A stretch of 64,000 nt of DNA, taken from contig NZ_JACARC010000048.1 in assembly GCF_013386825.1 (NCBI RefSeq), positions 1 through 64,000 of the forward strand, in the 5' to 3' direction. Both the position numbers and the translations under genes were made by a program. The stretch comes from Pseudomonas sp. IPO3778 (GTDB taxonomy: Bacteria > Pseudomonadota > Gammaproteobacteria > Pseudomonadales > Pseudomonadaceae). The notes below the pieces were generated by a model. It made no database searches. It was not told where the DNA came from and was given only the letters and a program-made list of their open reading frames with translations. Each line of letters opens with the position of its first letter. Position 1 is the stretch's first letter. Below, in pieces: positions 23,421 to 33,881 of the stretch.

Positions 23421-24221
23421 TTAGTACACGCCCCCGGTAATGGCCGGTGCTGCGGTGTCTTTGAACTTCGCAGCCAGCCCCTGCAACCCGCGCATCAACA
23501 CGGTGGTGTCCACCCCGACCGCCACAAACGCCGCCCCCAGCTCGATATACCGCCGCGCCAGTTTCTCATCCGCACTCAGAATCCCTGCCGCCTTGCCGGC
23601 TTTTTGAATCCGCACGATAGCGTCTTCAATCGCCGCCTGCACCTCGGGATGCCCGGGATTGCCCCGATGCCCCATGGCCGCACTCAGATCCGCCGGCCCG
23701 ATAAATACCCCGTCCACGCCTTCAACCGCCGCAATCGCGTCCAGGTTCTCCAGGCCTTCACGGTTTTCGATCTGCACCAGCAGGCACATCTGCCCATCGG
23801 CCTGATCCAGGTAACCGGGAATGCTGTTCCAGCGCGACGCTCGCGCCAGCGCGCTGCCCACGCCGCGTACGCCGTTCGGCGGATAGTGCATCGCCCGCAC
23901 CAGCTGCCGGGCCTGATCAGCCGTCTCCACCATCGGCACCAACAGCGTCTGCACACCAATATCCAGCACCTGCTTGATCAACGCGGTATCGCCGATCACC
24001 GGGCGAATCACCGGCTGGCTGTCGTACGGTGCGATGGCCTGCAACTGGCCGAGCATGCCGCGCAGGTCGTTGGGGGCGTGTTCGCCGTCGATCAGCAGCC
24101 AGTCGAACCCGGCATTCGCCGCCAGTTCGGCGCAGTAGGCGTCGGCCAGGCCGAGCCACAGGCCGATCTGGGTTTCGCCACGTTGCAGGCGCTGCTTGAA
24201 GCGGTTGATGGGCATGTCCAT
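23421..24221 (-). CDS. hpaI: 4-hydroxy-2-oxoheptane-1,7-dioate aldolase
   Basis: A 266-residue class II aldolase of the HpcH/HpaI family. It splits 4-hydroxy-2-oxoheptanedioate into pyruvate and succinate semialdehyde, the last step of homoprotocatechuate meta-cleavage. It matches E. coli HpaI through most of its length: IGLWLGLADAYCAELAANAG, FDWLLIDGEHAPN, RGVGSALARASRWN, VQIE and GVDGVFIGPADLS with the metal ligands, and FVAVGVDT near the end. It is the distal gene of the hpa operon, 18 bp after hpaH, and ends near a REP hairpin. Confidence 0.95.
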   Translation of the reverse strand: MDMPINRFKQRLQRGETQIGLWLGLADAYCAELAANAGFDWLLIDGEHAPNDLRGMLGQLQAIAPYDSQPVIRPVIGDTALIKQVLDIGVQTLLVPMVETADQARQLVRAMHYPPNGVRGVGSALARASRWNSIPGYLDQADGQMCLLVQIENREGLENLDAIAAVEGVDGVFIGPADLSAAMGHRGNPGHPEVQAAIEDAIVRIQKAGKAAGILSADEKLARRYIELGAAFVAVGVDTTVLMRGLQGLAAKFKDTAAPAITGGVY

Positions 24222-24239
24222 GAAGCGGTCCTCCGGGAG

Positions 24240-25043
24240 TCAGACAAAGCGGCAGGAGATGGAGCCCAGCATGTCGTAGTCGACATGGAAGGTGTCACCC
24301 GGGTTGGCCGCCACCGGGCGGGTAAAGGAGCCGCCGAGGATGATCTGGCCCGGCTGCAGCGTGACGTCGTACGGCGCCAGTTTGTTCGCCAGCCACGCCA
24401 CGCCCTTGGCCGGGTGGTTAAGCACGGCGGCCGACACCCCGGACTCTTCGATCACCCCGTTGCGGTACAACACCGCCGGCACCTTGCGCAGGTCGATCTC
24501 GGTGGGGCGCACGGCGCGGCCGCCCATGACCACGCCGGCGTTGGCGGCGTTGTCGGAGATGGTGTCGAACACCTTGCGGGTGGCGTTGGTGTGCGGGTCC
24601 ACCTGCTGGATGCGGGCGTCGATGATTTCCAGCGCCGGGATCACCCATTCCGTGGCATCCAGCACATCGAAGATCGTGCAGTTCGGGCCCTTGAGCGGCT
24701 TGCCGAGGATGAACGCCAGCTCCACTTCCACCCGGGGCACGATGAAGCGCTCGAACGGAATATCGGTGCCTTCGTCGAAGAACATGTCATCGAGCAGGGC
24801 GCCGTAATCCGGCTCGGTGATGTTCGACGACACCTGCATGGCCCGGGACGTGAGGCCGATCTTGTGCCCCACCAGCTTGCGCCCGTCCTTGATTTTCTGG
24901 GCGACCCAGGCGCGCTGGATGGCATAGGCGTCTTCGATCGTGATGTTGGGATGCTCCAGGGAAAACTGGCGCACCTGTTCACGGGACCGCTCGGCCTGGT
25001 CGAGGCAGGCAGCGGCTTGCTGGATGTGGGCTTGATCGAGCAT
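24240..25043 (-). CDS. hpaH: 2-oxo-hept-4-ene-1,7-dioate hydratase
   Basis: A 267-residue member of the hydratase/decarboxylase group of the FAH superfamily. It adds water to 2-oxohept-4-ene-1,7-dioate to give the HpaI substrate, using a divalent metal. Family segments visible are DGRKLVGHKIGLTSRAMQ, EPDYGALLDDMFF, EVELAFILGKPLKGPN (metal-binding Glu residues) and LNHPAKGVAWLANKL. The ATG at 25043 is preceded by a short gap to hpaX (10 bp). Size and gene order fit Hpa operons. Confidence 0.94.
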   Translation of the reverse strand: MLDQAHIQQAAACLDQAERSREQVRQFSLEHPNITIEDAYAIQRAWVAQKIKDGRKLVGHKIGLTSRAMQVSSNITEPDYGALLDDMFFDEGTDIPFERFIVPRVEVELAFILGKPLKGPNCTIFDVLDATEWVIPALEIIDARIQQVDPHTNATRKVFDTISDNAANAGVVMGGRAVRPTEIDLRKVPAVLYRNGVIEESGVSAAVLNHPAKGVAWLANKLAPYDVTLQPGQIILGGSFTRPVAANPGDTFHVDYDMLGSISCRFV

Positions 25044-25053
25044 GACGAACTCT

Positions 25054-26358
25054 CTACTGGGGATTGACGATGGCAGCGTGGGTGCGCAGCACCAGCAGGC
25101 CGCCGAGGGCGATAAGCAGCGCCAGCACATACAGGGCCAGGCTCGCGCTTTGGGTGGTGTCGCGCATCCAGCCGATCAGGTAGGGCGCGAGGAACGAAGC
25201 GATGCTGCCGAACGAGCTGATCAGCGCAATGCCGGCGGCCTGGGTGCTGTTGGACAGGAACGCCGGCGGCAATTGCCAGAACATCGGTAACGCGGCGCTG
25301 GCGCCCATGCCGGCCAGGATCAGGCCGCCCAGCACCAGGGTCGGGTTGGTGGGCGAGAGCCCGGCCACGGCAATGCCGACGGCGGACATCAGCAGCGGCA
25401 CGCACAGGTGCCAGCGGCGCTCGCGGTTGCGGTCGGAGGAGCGTCCGCAGCCGATCATGAAAAAGCACCCGGCCAGGTACGGCACGGCACTCAGCAGGCC
25501 CACCTGGCTGTCGCGGCCGATGCCGGCGCCGTGGATCAGGGTGGGCATCCAGAACGCCAGGGTGTTCACCGCCAGCATCACTGCGAAGTACACCGCCACC
25601 AGCAGCCACACCTGCGGGTCACGCAGGATGCCGCCAAAGGAGGTGATGGACTTGCGCTGTTCTTCGCTGCTCAGTTGTTCGCGCAGTTGTTGTTTCTGTG
25701 CGGGCTGCAGCCACTTCACGGTTTCGAAGCTGTCCGGCAGGTATTTCAATACCACCAGGCCCAGCAGTACCACGGGGGCGCCTTCGATCAGGAACATCCA
25801 CTGCCAGCCCCGCAGCCCGCCGAAATCATGGAAATTCTCCAGGATCGCCCCGGACAACGGCCCGCCGACCACCCCGGCCATGGGCACCGCAATCGCAAAC
25901 AGCGCGGTGACTTGCGCCCTGCGCCGGGCCGGGTACCAGCGGTTGAGATACACCAGGATCCCCGGGAAGAAGCCGGCCTCTGCCACCCCCAGCAAAAAGC
26001 GCAGCAGGTAGAAACCGGAGGAACTCTCGATCCACAACATGCTGGTGGACAGCACGCCCCACACCACCATCAGGCAGGCGATCCAGCGCCGCGGGCCGAC
26101 CCGGTCCAGGGCCATATTGCTCGGCACGCCGAACAGCGCATAGGCGATGAAAAACAGCCCGGCACCGAGGCCGTACACCGTGTCGCTGAAGTGCAGGTCG
26201 GTACTCATCTGCATCTTGGCGAAGCCGATGTTGATCCGGTCCAGGTGGGCAAACAGGTAGCAGATCAGCAGCAGCGGCATCAGTCGCCAGGTGACGAGGC
26301 TGTGGGTGCGCTGATGTTCGATCAGGGTGGTGCTGTCGGCGGTAGTGGCTGTGCTCAT
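25054..26358 (-). CDS. hpaX: 4-hydroxyphenylacetate permease, MFS family
   Basis: About 434 residues with 12 predicted transmembrane segments, of the anion:cation symporter branch of the major facilitator superfamily. Characteristic pieces are LFAHLDRINIGFAKMQM, the DRVGPRRWIACLMVVWG loop and SDRNRERRWH. It imports 4-hydroxyphenylacetate. The call rests on similarity to HpaX and on its place between hpaF and hpaH. An in-frame ATG at 26388 would add ten residues. Neither start has a strong ribosome-binding site. Confidence 0.85.
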   Translation of the reverse strand: MSTATTADSTTLIEHQRTHSLVTWRLMPLLLICYLFAHLDRINIGFAKMQMSTDLHFSDTVYGLGAGLFFIAYALFGVPSNMALDRVGPRRWIACLMVVWGVLSTSMLWIESSSGFYLLRFLLGVAEAGFFPGILVYLNRWYPARRRAQVTALFAIAVPMAGVVGGPLSGAILENFHDFGGLRGWQWMFLIEGAPVVLLGLVVLKYLPDSFETVKWLQPAQKQQLREQLSSEEQRKSITSFGGILRDPQVWLLVAVYFAVMLAVNTLAFWMPTLIHGAGIGRDSQVGLLSAVPYLAGCFFMIGCGRSSDRNRERRWHLCVPLLMSAVGIAVAGLSPTNPTLVLGGLILAGMGASAALPMFWQLPPAFLSNSTQAAGIALISSFGSIASFLAPYLIGWMRDTTQSASLALYVLALLIALGGLLVLRTHAAIVNPQ

Positions 26359-26409
26359 GATGTTGTTCTTTTTTGTTTGAGTGGCCATGGGCGGAAAGGA
26401 GGGCTGTGG

Positions 26410-26802
26410 TCAGCCCGCCTGGTTCTTCAGGAATGCGTGCACGTTGTTCTGCTTGAAATTCAGCTCGGGGTGCAGCTCGATCATTTCGAACGACAACGCC
26501 AGCAGCCGTTGGGATTGCAGCTCGGCAAAGTGTTCGGTGATGACCTTGAACAGGGCGTCGGCGACCGTCTTGCGGGTTGCCAGGTCCCGTCCGTGGCCGA
26601 CCTTGAGGGTCATGTGGACGAAGGCGTAGTCATGCTTGCCGTCGGCCATGCGCCAGGTGTCCAGGCGCACCCCGCGGCTGCGAATGCCACCCAGGGGAAA
26701 CACGCCGCTGTCCCCCAGCACGGCGTGAACCTGTTCGAACAGGGCCGGCAGGTTGGCGTGCTGTTCGAGGTTGTCGGTGTATTCGGCGATGAAGTGCGGC
26801 AT
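26410..26802 (-). CDS. hpaF: 5-carboxymethyl-2-hydroxymuconate delta-isomerase
   Basis: A 130-residue tautomerase-superfamily enzyme beginning MPHFIAEYTDNLE. The N-terminal Pro2 is the family's catalytic residue. It isomerises 5-carboxymethyl-2-hydroxymuconate during homoprotocatechuate breakdown and works as a trimer in E. coli. Length and the motif VHMTLKVGHGRD match CHMI enzymes. It lies between hpaD and hpaX. A REP hairpin occupies the hpaD-hpaF gap. Confidence 0.93.
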   Translation of the reverse strand: MPHFIAEYTDNLEQHANLPALFEQVHAVLGDSGVFPLGGIRSRGVRLDTWRMADGKHDYAFVHMTLKVGHGRDLATRKTVADALFKVITEHFAELQSQRLLALSFEMIELHPELNFKQNNVHAFLKNQAG

Positions 26803-26837
26803 GTGTGTCTCCTTTAACTTGAGGCGCTGTTCATTCC

Positions 26838-26923
26838 TGTGGGAGCTGGCTTGCCTGCGATGGCGTCAACTCGGTGAGACAGTTACACCGAGGTGCCTGC
26901 ATCGCAGGCAAGCCAGCTCCCAC
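26838..26923. repeat. REP-type hairpin inside the hpa operon (hpaD-hpaF gap)
   Basis: TGTGGGAGCTGGCTTGCCTG and CAGGCAAGCCAGCTCCCACA form an inverted pair between hpaD and hpaF. In the mRNA it would fold strongly and could alter the relative stability of the upstream and downstream messages. Confidence 0.88.
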
Positions 26924-26941
26924 ATTGATCCTCACCCAGGC

Positions 26942-27799
26942 TCATAACGGGAAAATGGCATTGATCTGCCCGGTGCCCGAACTGCCGAACGGCGGGGTGA
27001 TGATCTCGGCCGGCTGGTTGTAGTCCGGCCCGCCCAGCAGTCCCAGGAGCATCGCGGTGTCGTGCATCTTGCCTTCGCCGAAGCAGTGCTCGGCGTAGTC
27101 CGGCAGCATGGCGCAGAACTCCTTGAAGCGGCCTTGCTTCCACATGTCCACCACGTGCAGGTCCATCTGCTTGTCGAATTCACGGGTCCAGTTGTGGATG
27201 TTGGCTTCGGCTTCGCGGTCGTCCGAGAAGCGGTGGGAGAGGGAGCCCGAGGCCAGCACCAGCACCTTGCGGTCGCTCTTCTCGATGGCCCGGCGCACCG
27301 CGGCGCCAAACGCGAAGCTGTCTTCCAGGCGGTGCCAGGCGCACCACGCAGCAATCGAGATCACGTCGAACTTCTGCGCGTCCGGCACGCCCATGTGCAT
27401 GTAGCGCATCGGCACCAGGGTGCCGTATTCCAGCTCCAGGCTCGGGATGTTGTGGGCCATGGTGCGCACGCCGGCCAGGTTGGCCTCGGCGGCGATCAAC
27501 TCGCCCAGCTCGGGGCAGCCCGGGTATTCGTACTCCATGTTCTTGATGAAGTGCGGCAGCTCGTTGCTGGTATAGGTGCCCTTGAAGTGCTCGCCGCAGT
27601 TGACGTGATACCCGCTGTTGACCAGCCAGTGCACGTCGAACACCACGGCAGTGTCGGCCCCCAGCTCACGGGCGCGCCGCCCGATTTCCTTGTGCCCGGC
27701 GATGGCTGCTTCACGGCAACCGTGGTGCTTGCCGGGCAGTTCCGACAGGTACATCGAGGGAACGTGGCAGATCTTTGCTGCCAGGACGACTTCGCCCAT
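26942..27799 (-). CDS. hpaD: 3,4-dihydroxyphenylacetate 2,3-dioxygenase
   Basis: A 285-residue class III (LigB-type) extradiol dioxygenase that opens the homoprotocatechuate ring to 5-carboxymethyl-2-hydroxymuconate semialdehyde. Likely iron ligands and catalytic residues lie in KICHVPSMYLSELPG (His12) and VVFDVHWLVNSGYHVNC. Length matches E. coli HpaD. GGAG precedes the ATG at 27799. REP hairpins flank it on both sides, separating it from hpaE and hpaF. Confidence 0.94.
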   Translation of the reverse strand: MGEVVLAAKICHVPSMYLSELPGKHHGCREAAIAGHKEIGRRARELGADTAVVFDVHWLVNSGYHVNCGEHFKGTYTSNELPHFIKNMEYEYPGCPELGELIAAEANLAGVRTMAHNIPSLELEYGTLVPMRYMHMGVPDAQKFDVISIAAWCAWHRLEDSFAFGAAVRRAIEKSDRKVLVLASGSLSHRFSDDREAEANIHNWTREFDKQMDLHVVDMWKQGRFKEFCAMLPDYAEHCFGEGKMHDTAMLLGLLGGPDYNQPAEIITPPFGSSGTGQINAIFPL

Positions 27800-27826
27800 G
27801 ATGATTCTCCTGAATATTTATTCTTT

Positions 27827-27926
27827 TGTAGGAGCGAGCTTGCTCGCGAAAAACGTCAACGATAACGCAGCGCGTCTGTTAGCCAGCGGTGCCTGCGGAC
27901 TCTTCGCGAGCAAGCTCGCTCCTACA
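27827..27926. repeat. REP-type hairpin inside the hpa operon (hpaE-hpaD gap)
   Basis: TGTAGGAGCGAGCTTGCTCG and CGAGCAAGCTCGCTCCTACA form an inverted pair in the 148 bp between hpaE and hpaD. Same class as 6726 and 21166. Confidence 0.88.
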
Positions 27927-27947
27927 GGAAGCGGTGTTGTATCCGGG

Positions 27948-29408
<1,461 letters not shown>

Positions 29409-29413
29409 GTTGC

Positions 29414-30184
29414 TCAAGCCTCTTTACGGGCGGCGAAAAAGTCCGCCTCGCTGACAATTCGATTGACCAGGCGACCGACGCCTTCCACTTCCACGACCAC
29501 TTCATCCCCCGGCACCACATCGGCCAGGCCTTCGGGCGTGCCGGTGGCGATCATGTCGCCGGGTTGCAGGGTCATGAAGCTGGACAGGTATTCGATCAAA
29601 TACGGGATGTCGAAGATCATGTCCGAGGTCGAGCCTTCCTGGCGCAGTTCACCGTTGATCCAGGTGCGCAGCGTCAGGTTGTTCGGGTCGGGCACGTCGG
29701 CGACGTCCACGATCCATGGGCCCACCGGTGTGGTGGCGTCGCGGTTTTTTACCCGCAGGTTGGGGCGGTAGTAGTTTTCCAGGTAGTCGCGGATCGCGTA
29801 GTCGTTGCACACGGTGTAGCCGGCCAGGTAGTCCAGGGCGTCGGCACGCTTGACGTTGCGCGCCGGTTTGCCGATGACGGCCACCAGTTCGCACTCGTAG
29901 TGCATGTAGGCGACGTTGTCCGGGCGCCAGGTCACCTGGTTATGGCCGGTGTAGGTGCCGGGGGATTTGATGAACGCCAGCGGTTCGGTCGGCGGCTTGA
30001 AGGCCAGTTCGGCGGCGTGGTCGGCGTAGTTCAGGCCGAGGGCGAACATGCTGCCGGTGGCCGGTGGCAGCCACTCGACCTGGTCTTCGGCCAGCAGGCG
30101 ACCGTCGGCCAGGCGCACGGCGTTTTCAGCTTCGACCAGAACCTGGTGCGCTTCACCTTCAAAGCGAATACGGGCGTGTTTCAT
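29414..30184 (-). CDS. hpaG2: HpaG2: fumarylacetoacetate-hydrolase-family decarboxylase/isomerase subunit
   Basis: A 256-residue FAH-fold protein corresponding to one half of the two-domain E. coli HpaG, which decarboxylates 5-oxopent-3-ene-1,2,5-tricarboxylate and isomerises the product. Metal-binding acidic residues are in HYECELVAVIGKPAR, and GDMIATGTPEGLADVVPGDEV is the signature end. It overlaps hpaG1 by four bases (ATGA). The split arrangement is usual in Pseudomonas. Which half carries which partial activity is assigned by family custom. Confidence 0.9.
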   Translation of the reverse strand: MKHARIRFEGEAHQVLVEAENAVRLADGRLLAEDQVEWLPPATGSMFALGLNYADHAAELAFKPPTEPLAFIKSPGTYTGHNQVTWRPDNVAYMHYECELVAVIGKPARNVKRADALDYLAGYTVCNDYAIRDYLENYYRPNLRVKNRDATTPVGPWIVDVADVPDPNNLTLRTWINGELRQEGSTSDMIFDIPYLIEYLSSFMTLQPGDMIATGTPEGLADVVPGDEVVVEVEGVGRLVNRIVSEADFFAARKEA

Positions 30185-30846
30185 GACAGCTCCTCTGCCT
30201 TGATGTGGTTGACCAGGCGGCCCAGGCCGCTGATCTCGACTTCAACCGTGTCGCCGGGTTGCACATCCACCCGGCCTTCGGGCGTGCCGGTGATCAGCAC
30301 ATCGCCTTCGTGCAGGGTCATGAATTCGCTGATCTCGGCGATCAACTGCGGGATGCTGCGCACGAAATTGGCGGTGGAGTTTTGCTGGCGCAGTTCACCG
30401 TTGACGAACAGCTTCACGCTCAATTGGTGCGGGTTGGCGACCTGGTCACGGGCCATCAGCTCCGGGCCCACTGCGCAGAAACCGTCCCGGCATTTGGCCT
30501 TCACCGCCGGGCGGTAATAGCTGTCTTCCGGCAGGCTGAACTCATTGACGATGGTGTAGCCCGCCACATGCTCCAGGGCGTTTTCGACGCTGACCCGGCT
30601 GGCGGTCTTGCCCATCACCACCCCGAGGGCCGGGCCTGGTTGCAGGCGTTCACCCTGAGGGTGCAGCACCACGCCGTCATGGCCGTTGCGGGTGTTGGGC
30701 GTCTTGATAAACAGCACCTGCTTGACCGGCGGTTTCTGGTAAGGCGCTTGTTCGAATTCGGCGAGACGTTGGTTCAGCAACCCCTGGTAGTTCAGCGCAA
30801 CGCCGAACAGGGTGCCGTTCGCAACATCGTGCAGGGCACGGCTCAT
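30181..30846 (-). CDS. hpaG1: HpaG1: fumarylacetoacetate-hydrolase-family decarboxylase/isomerase subunit
   Basis: A 221-residue FAH-fold protein, the counterpart of HpaG2, with the metal-site region LGVVMGKTASRVS and the GDVLITGTPEGRVDVQPGDTV signature. It is the first gene of the hpa catabolic operon. The promoter region upstream (30847-30989), shared with divergent hpaA, holds two adjacent operator palindromes. AGGAGAA precedes the ATG at 30846. Confidence 0.9.
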   Translation of the reverse strand: MSRALHDVANGTLFGVALNYQGLLNQRLAEFEQAPYQKPPVKQVLFIKTPNTRNGHDGVVLHPQGERLQPGPALGVVMGKTASRVSVENALEHVAGYTIVNEFSLPEDSYYRPAVKAKCRDGFCAVGPELMARDQVANPHQLSVKLFVNGELRQQNSTANFVRSIPQLIAEISEFMTLHEGDVLITGTPEGRVDVQPGDTVEVEISGLGRLVNHIKAEELS

Positions 30847-30898
30847 GCTTTTCTCCTGGCAGTGGCGGGGCAGATTGGGGTCTGCTTCGCGGGATATT

Positions 30899-30936
30899 CG
30901 TTAACCTGTTAACGTTATAATTAAGATGTTAACTAT
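30899..30936. promoter_or_regulatory. Double operator in the hpaG1/hpaA divergent promoter
   Basis: Two palindromes lie 20 bp apart centre to centre. The first is CGTTAACCTGTTAACG (30899-30914). The second is a 20-mer ending TGTTAACTAT (30917-30936), whose right half is identical to the feaR operator at 11185. They probably bind HpaR and could block both hpaG1 and hpaA. The motif is read directly. The regulator is inferred. Confidence 0.65.
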
Positions 30937-30989
30937 CGTCAAGCGTGGCAATATTCCAGGGCAGTCAAAACAACAACGAGAATGCAGTG

Positions 30990-31892
30990 ATGAGCGATCG
31001 TCAGCCGATCCCCAACATCAACATCGGGCAGGTCTACGACCAGCGTTACAGCGATGCCGAGGTGCACTACGACAGGCTCGGCAACCTGGCGGGTTTTTTT
31101 GGTCGCAACATGCCGGTGCATCGCCATGACCGGTTTTTCCAGGTGCATTACGTCAAGACCGGCGCGGTGCGCGTCTATCTCGACGACCAGCAGTACCTCG
31201 AATCCGGGCCGATGTTTTTCCTGACGCCGCCGACGGTGGCGCATTCCTTCGTCACCGAAGCCGACGCTGACGGCCATGTGCTGACCGTGCGCCAGCAACT
31301 GGTGTGGGCCTTGATCGACGCCGACCCCAGCCTGGCCCCCGGTGCGCAATTGCCCGCCGCCTGCGTGGCGCTGGCGCGGCTGGCGCCGGAATTTCATCCC
31401 GAGGTGCGCCGCCTGGAATTCCTCTTCGACGAACTGTGCAGCGAGATCAACGCCCAGGCCAGCGGACGCAGCTCGGCCCTGGACAGCTTGACGCGCCTGA
31501 TCATGATCAGCCTGCTGCGGCTCTGCGCCAATTCCCTGGAAGCCCGCCCGGCGCGCCACGAAGACCTGCGGATCTTCCACCGTTTCAACGAACTGATCGA
31601 AGACCACTACCTGCAACACTGGCCGCTGTCGCGCTACGCCGACGGCATCGGCGTGACCGAAGCGCGCCTCAACGAGGTGTGCCGACGCATTGCCGACCTG
31701 CCGTCCAAACGCCTGATTCTCGAACGGCTGATGCAGGAAGCCCGGCGCCTGCTGCTGTTCACCGGCAGTTCGGCGAATGAAATCTGCTACCAGTTGGGGT
31801 TCAAGGACCCGGCGTATTTCAGCCGGTTCTTCCAGCGCTACGCGCAGATGACGCCGGGGGAGTACCGCCAGCGTCAACCGGGGTTGCGTTGA
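30990..31892 (+). CDS. hpaA: AraC-family activator of 4-hydroxyphenylacetate catabolism
   Basis: A 300-residue regulator with an N-terminal cupin sensor containing FFGRNMPVHRHDRFFQVHYV, then a C-terminal AraC helix-turn-helix pair (about 200-295) ending with YQLGFKDPAYFSRFFQRYA. It resembles E. coli HpaA, which activates the hydroxylase genes in response to 4-hydroxyphenylacetate. The start at 30990 is chosen from homology (PNINIGQVYDQRY). An in-frame ATG at 30945 is possible. It is divergent from the hpa operon and convergent with the porin gene 11 bp away. Confidence 0.9.
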   Translation: MSDRQPIPNINIGQVYDQRYSDAEVHYDRLGNLAGFFGRNMPVHRHDRFFQVHYVKTGAVRVYLDDQQYLESGPMFFLTPPTVAHSFVTEADADGHVLTVRQQLVWALIDADPSLAPGAQLPAACVALARLAPEFHPEVRRLEFLFDELCSEINAQASGRSSALDSLTRLIMISLLRLCANSLEARPARHEDLRIFHRFNELIEDHYLQHWPLSRYADGIGVTEARLNEVCRRIADLPSKRLILERLMQEARRLLLFTGSSANEICYQLGFKDPAYFSRFFQRYAQMTPGEYRQRQPGLR

Positions 31893-31903
31893 GGCGCCCG
31901 GCG

Positions 31904-33160
31904 TTACCACAGGGCCACGGTGTAGCCGATGATCACCCGGCTTTCGTCGATGTCGCTGGTCAGGCCGTTGCTTGAACGCAGGGTCGCGTTGCGCAGGCGT
32001 ACGTTGACGTTCTTCAGCGGGCCGCTCTGCACGGTGTAGACCAGGTCGGTGTCACGTTCCCATTCCCGACCGTTGCGCACCGTGGCGGTTTGCGCGTGGC
32101 TGCCGTCGACGTAGCGGGTCATGAAGGTCAGGCCCGGCAGGCCGAGGGCGGCGAAGTTGTAGTCGTAGCGCGCCTGCCACGCATCGGTGTTGGCCTTGGT
32201 GAAGATGTTGATGGTCACCAGGTTGACCGAGTACGGGTCTTGCCCGGGGAAGGCAAAGTCGCCGTCACCGGAAAGGTTCTGGAAGCCCAGGCCGAATTTG
32301 TGGGCGCCCACCGACAGGCTGAACATGCCGTTGAAAAACCGGTTGTCGATCCGCCCGCCGTCCACCCGGGCAGGGCTGCGCAGCAGGGCGCTGCCGCTGT
32401 CGCGGGTGTCGAAGTAGCGCAGGTCGGTGCGCAGGTTCACGCCCTCGCCCAGGGGCAGGTCATGCACCAGGCCGATAAAGTGCTGGCGGTAGATGTCCTG
32501 CATCTGCGCGTAGTAATACGTGGCGGCCAAGTGAGGATTGATCGCGTAGGTGCCGCCGGCCAGGTCCAGGTGGCTGCTGTTGACGCCGCCGTAGCTCATG
32601 GATTCGTTGTTGGAGGAGTCCCGCAGGTTTTGTTTTTCCAGGCGGCCAACGTTCAGGGTCAGGCCGTCGATGTCCTGGGAGGTCACCAGTTCACCGTTGT
32701 AGGTGGACGGCAGCAGCCGGGTGTCGTTGTAGGCGACCACCGGCAATATCGGTTGCAGGGTGCCGAGCTTGAGCACGGTTTTCGACACGCGCAGCTTGGC
32801 GGTCAGGCCGAGCTCGCTGTAGCTGTCGGCCGGCTCCCCGCTGGCCCCGGATGGCAGCAACCCGGTGCCCCGGCGGTCGCGGCTGGAGTCGAGCTTCAGG
32901 CCCATCTCACCCAGGGCGTCCACGCCAAAACCCACCACGCCTTCGGTGTAGCCCGACTCCAGGCGCAACACAAAACCCTGCGCCCATTCGTCCGCCTTGT
33001 TCTGCGGCGCGTTGGTCTGGCGAAAGTCGCGGTTCATGTAGAAATTGCGCAGGTCCAGGCTGGCTTTGCTGTCCTGGATAAAGTCGGCGTGGGCGACCAG
33101 AGGGGTAAACGCGGCGCACAGGCCAGCGCTTGCCGCCGTGCGAAAGAGGCACGAATGCAT
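31904..33160 (-). CDS. OprD-family outer-membrane porin
   Basis: A 418-residue porin with a signal peptide ending near TPLVAHA and the OprD-family start DFIQDSKASLDLRNFYMNRDF. Later family landmarks are KLGTLQPILPVVAYNDTRLLP and the C-terminal VIIGYTVALW. OprD proteins admit amino acids and aromatic acids. Divergence from hpaR and a shared operator point to 4-hydroxyphenylacetate or related acids as the substrate. The exact paralogue name cannot be assigned. Confidence 0.9.
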   Translation of the reverse strand: MHSCLFRTAASAGLCAAFTPLVAHADFIQDSKASLDLRNFYMNRDFRQTNAPQNKADEWAQGFVLRLESGYTEGVVGFGVDALGEMGLKLDSSRDRRGTGLLPSGASGEPADSYSELGLTAKLRVSKTVLKLGTLQPILPVVAYNDTRLLPSTYNGELVTSQDIDGLTLNVGRLEKQNLRDSSNNESMSYGGVNSSHLDLAGGTYAINPHLAATYYYAQMQDIYRQHFIGLVHDLPLGEGVNLRTDLRYFDTRDSGSALLRSPARVDGGRIDNRFFNGMFSLSVGAHKFGLGFQNLSGDGDFAFPGQDPYSVNLVTINIFTKANTDAWQARYDYNFAALGLPGLTFMTRYVDGSHAQTATVRNGREWERDTDLVYTVQSGPLKNVNVRLRNATLRSSNGLTSDIDESRVIIGYTVALW

Positions 33161-33220
33161 GAGGGGCGTTCCTTTGTTGTTTTTGTTGGTAGGCGCCCTC
33201 TGTTAGGTCAGGGGCGGCAT

Positions 33221-33240
33221 ATTGTTAACATGTTATCTTT
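33221..33240. promoter_or_regulatory. Operator palindrome in the oprD/hpaR divergent promoter
   Basis: ATTGTTAACATGTTATCTTT matches the feaR and hpa operators around the GTTAACATGTTA core. It sits 61 bp upstream of the porin start and 132 bp upstream of hpaR. It likely mediates HpaR control of the porin. Confidence 0.62.
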
Positions 33241-33371
33241 AGGCTGAATAGACGGATTAACAGATTTTTAATAATCCGTTTCGAAATTAACGACTTGCTG
33301 CGCGCCCCGGGTTGCACGCACGGGGCACCGACTCTAAGCTTCGACGCTTCGACCTCTGATGCGCGTGAACC

Positions 33372-33794
33372 ATGCCCACCCCTAGACCGTCCCTTACGCT
33401 CACCTTGCTCCAGGCCCGCGAAGCGACCATGGCGTTCTTCCGGCCGTTGCTCAATGAACATGACCTGACCGAACAGCAGTGGCGGGTGATCCGCATCCTG
33501 CGCCAGCAGGGCGAACTGGAAAGCCACCAACTGGCGCACCTGGCGTGCATCCTCAAGCCGAGCATGACCGGCGTGCTGGGGCGGCTGGAGCGTGACGGCA
33601 TCGTGCGGCGGCGCAAATCCTCCGAAGACCAGCGCCGGATGTTCGTCGCCCTGACCGAACAGGGGCAGCAGCGTTTTGTCGACATGAGCGCCGGGATGGA
33701 AAGCAATTACCAGAAAATCCAGGAGCAGTTCGGCGAGGAATCCCTGGAGCAATTGCTGGACTTGCTCAACAAGCTGAAAAGCATCAAACCCTAG
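33372..33794 (+). CDS. hpaR: HpaR, MarR-family repressor of the homoprotocatechuate genes
   Basis: A 140-residue winged-helix protein. The recognition region LACILKPSMTGVLGRLERDG and wing RRRKSSEDQRRMFVALTEQG are clear MarR features. HpaR represses hpa genes until hydroxyphenylacetates bind. It shares extensive identity with the paralogue at 22856. It is divergent from the OprD-type porin and 87 bp upstream of the TonB-receptor gene on the same strand. Confidence 0.9.
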   Translation: MPTPRPSLTLTLLQAREATMAFFRPLLNEHDLTEQQWRVIRILRQQGELESHQLAHLACILKPSMTGVLGRLERDGIVRRRKSSEDQRRMFVALTEQGQQRFVDMSAGMESNYQKIQEQFGEESLEQLLDLLNKLKSIKP

Positions 33795-33881
33795 TATCGA
33801 AAAATAGTGGCTGAAGCCTGTCCCTTTTTTTCACGTGGCTGGTCATTCCAGGTAAGTGAACAAAATCGAGAGCTTCTGCCA

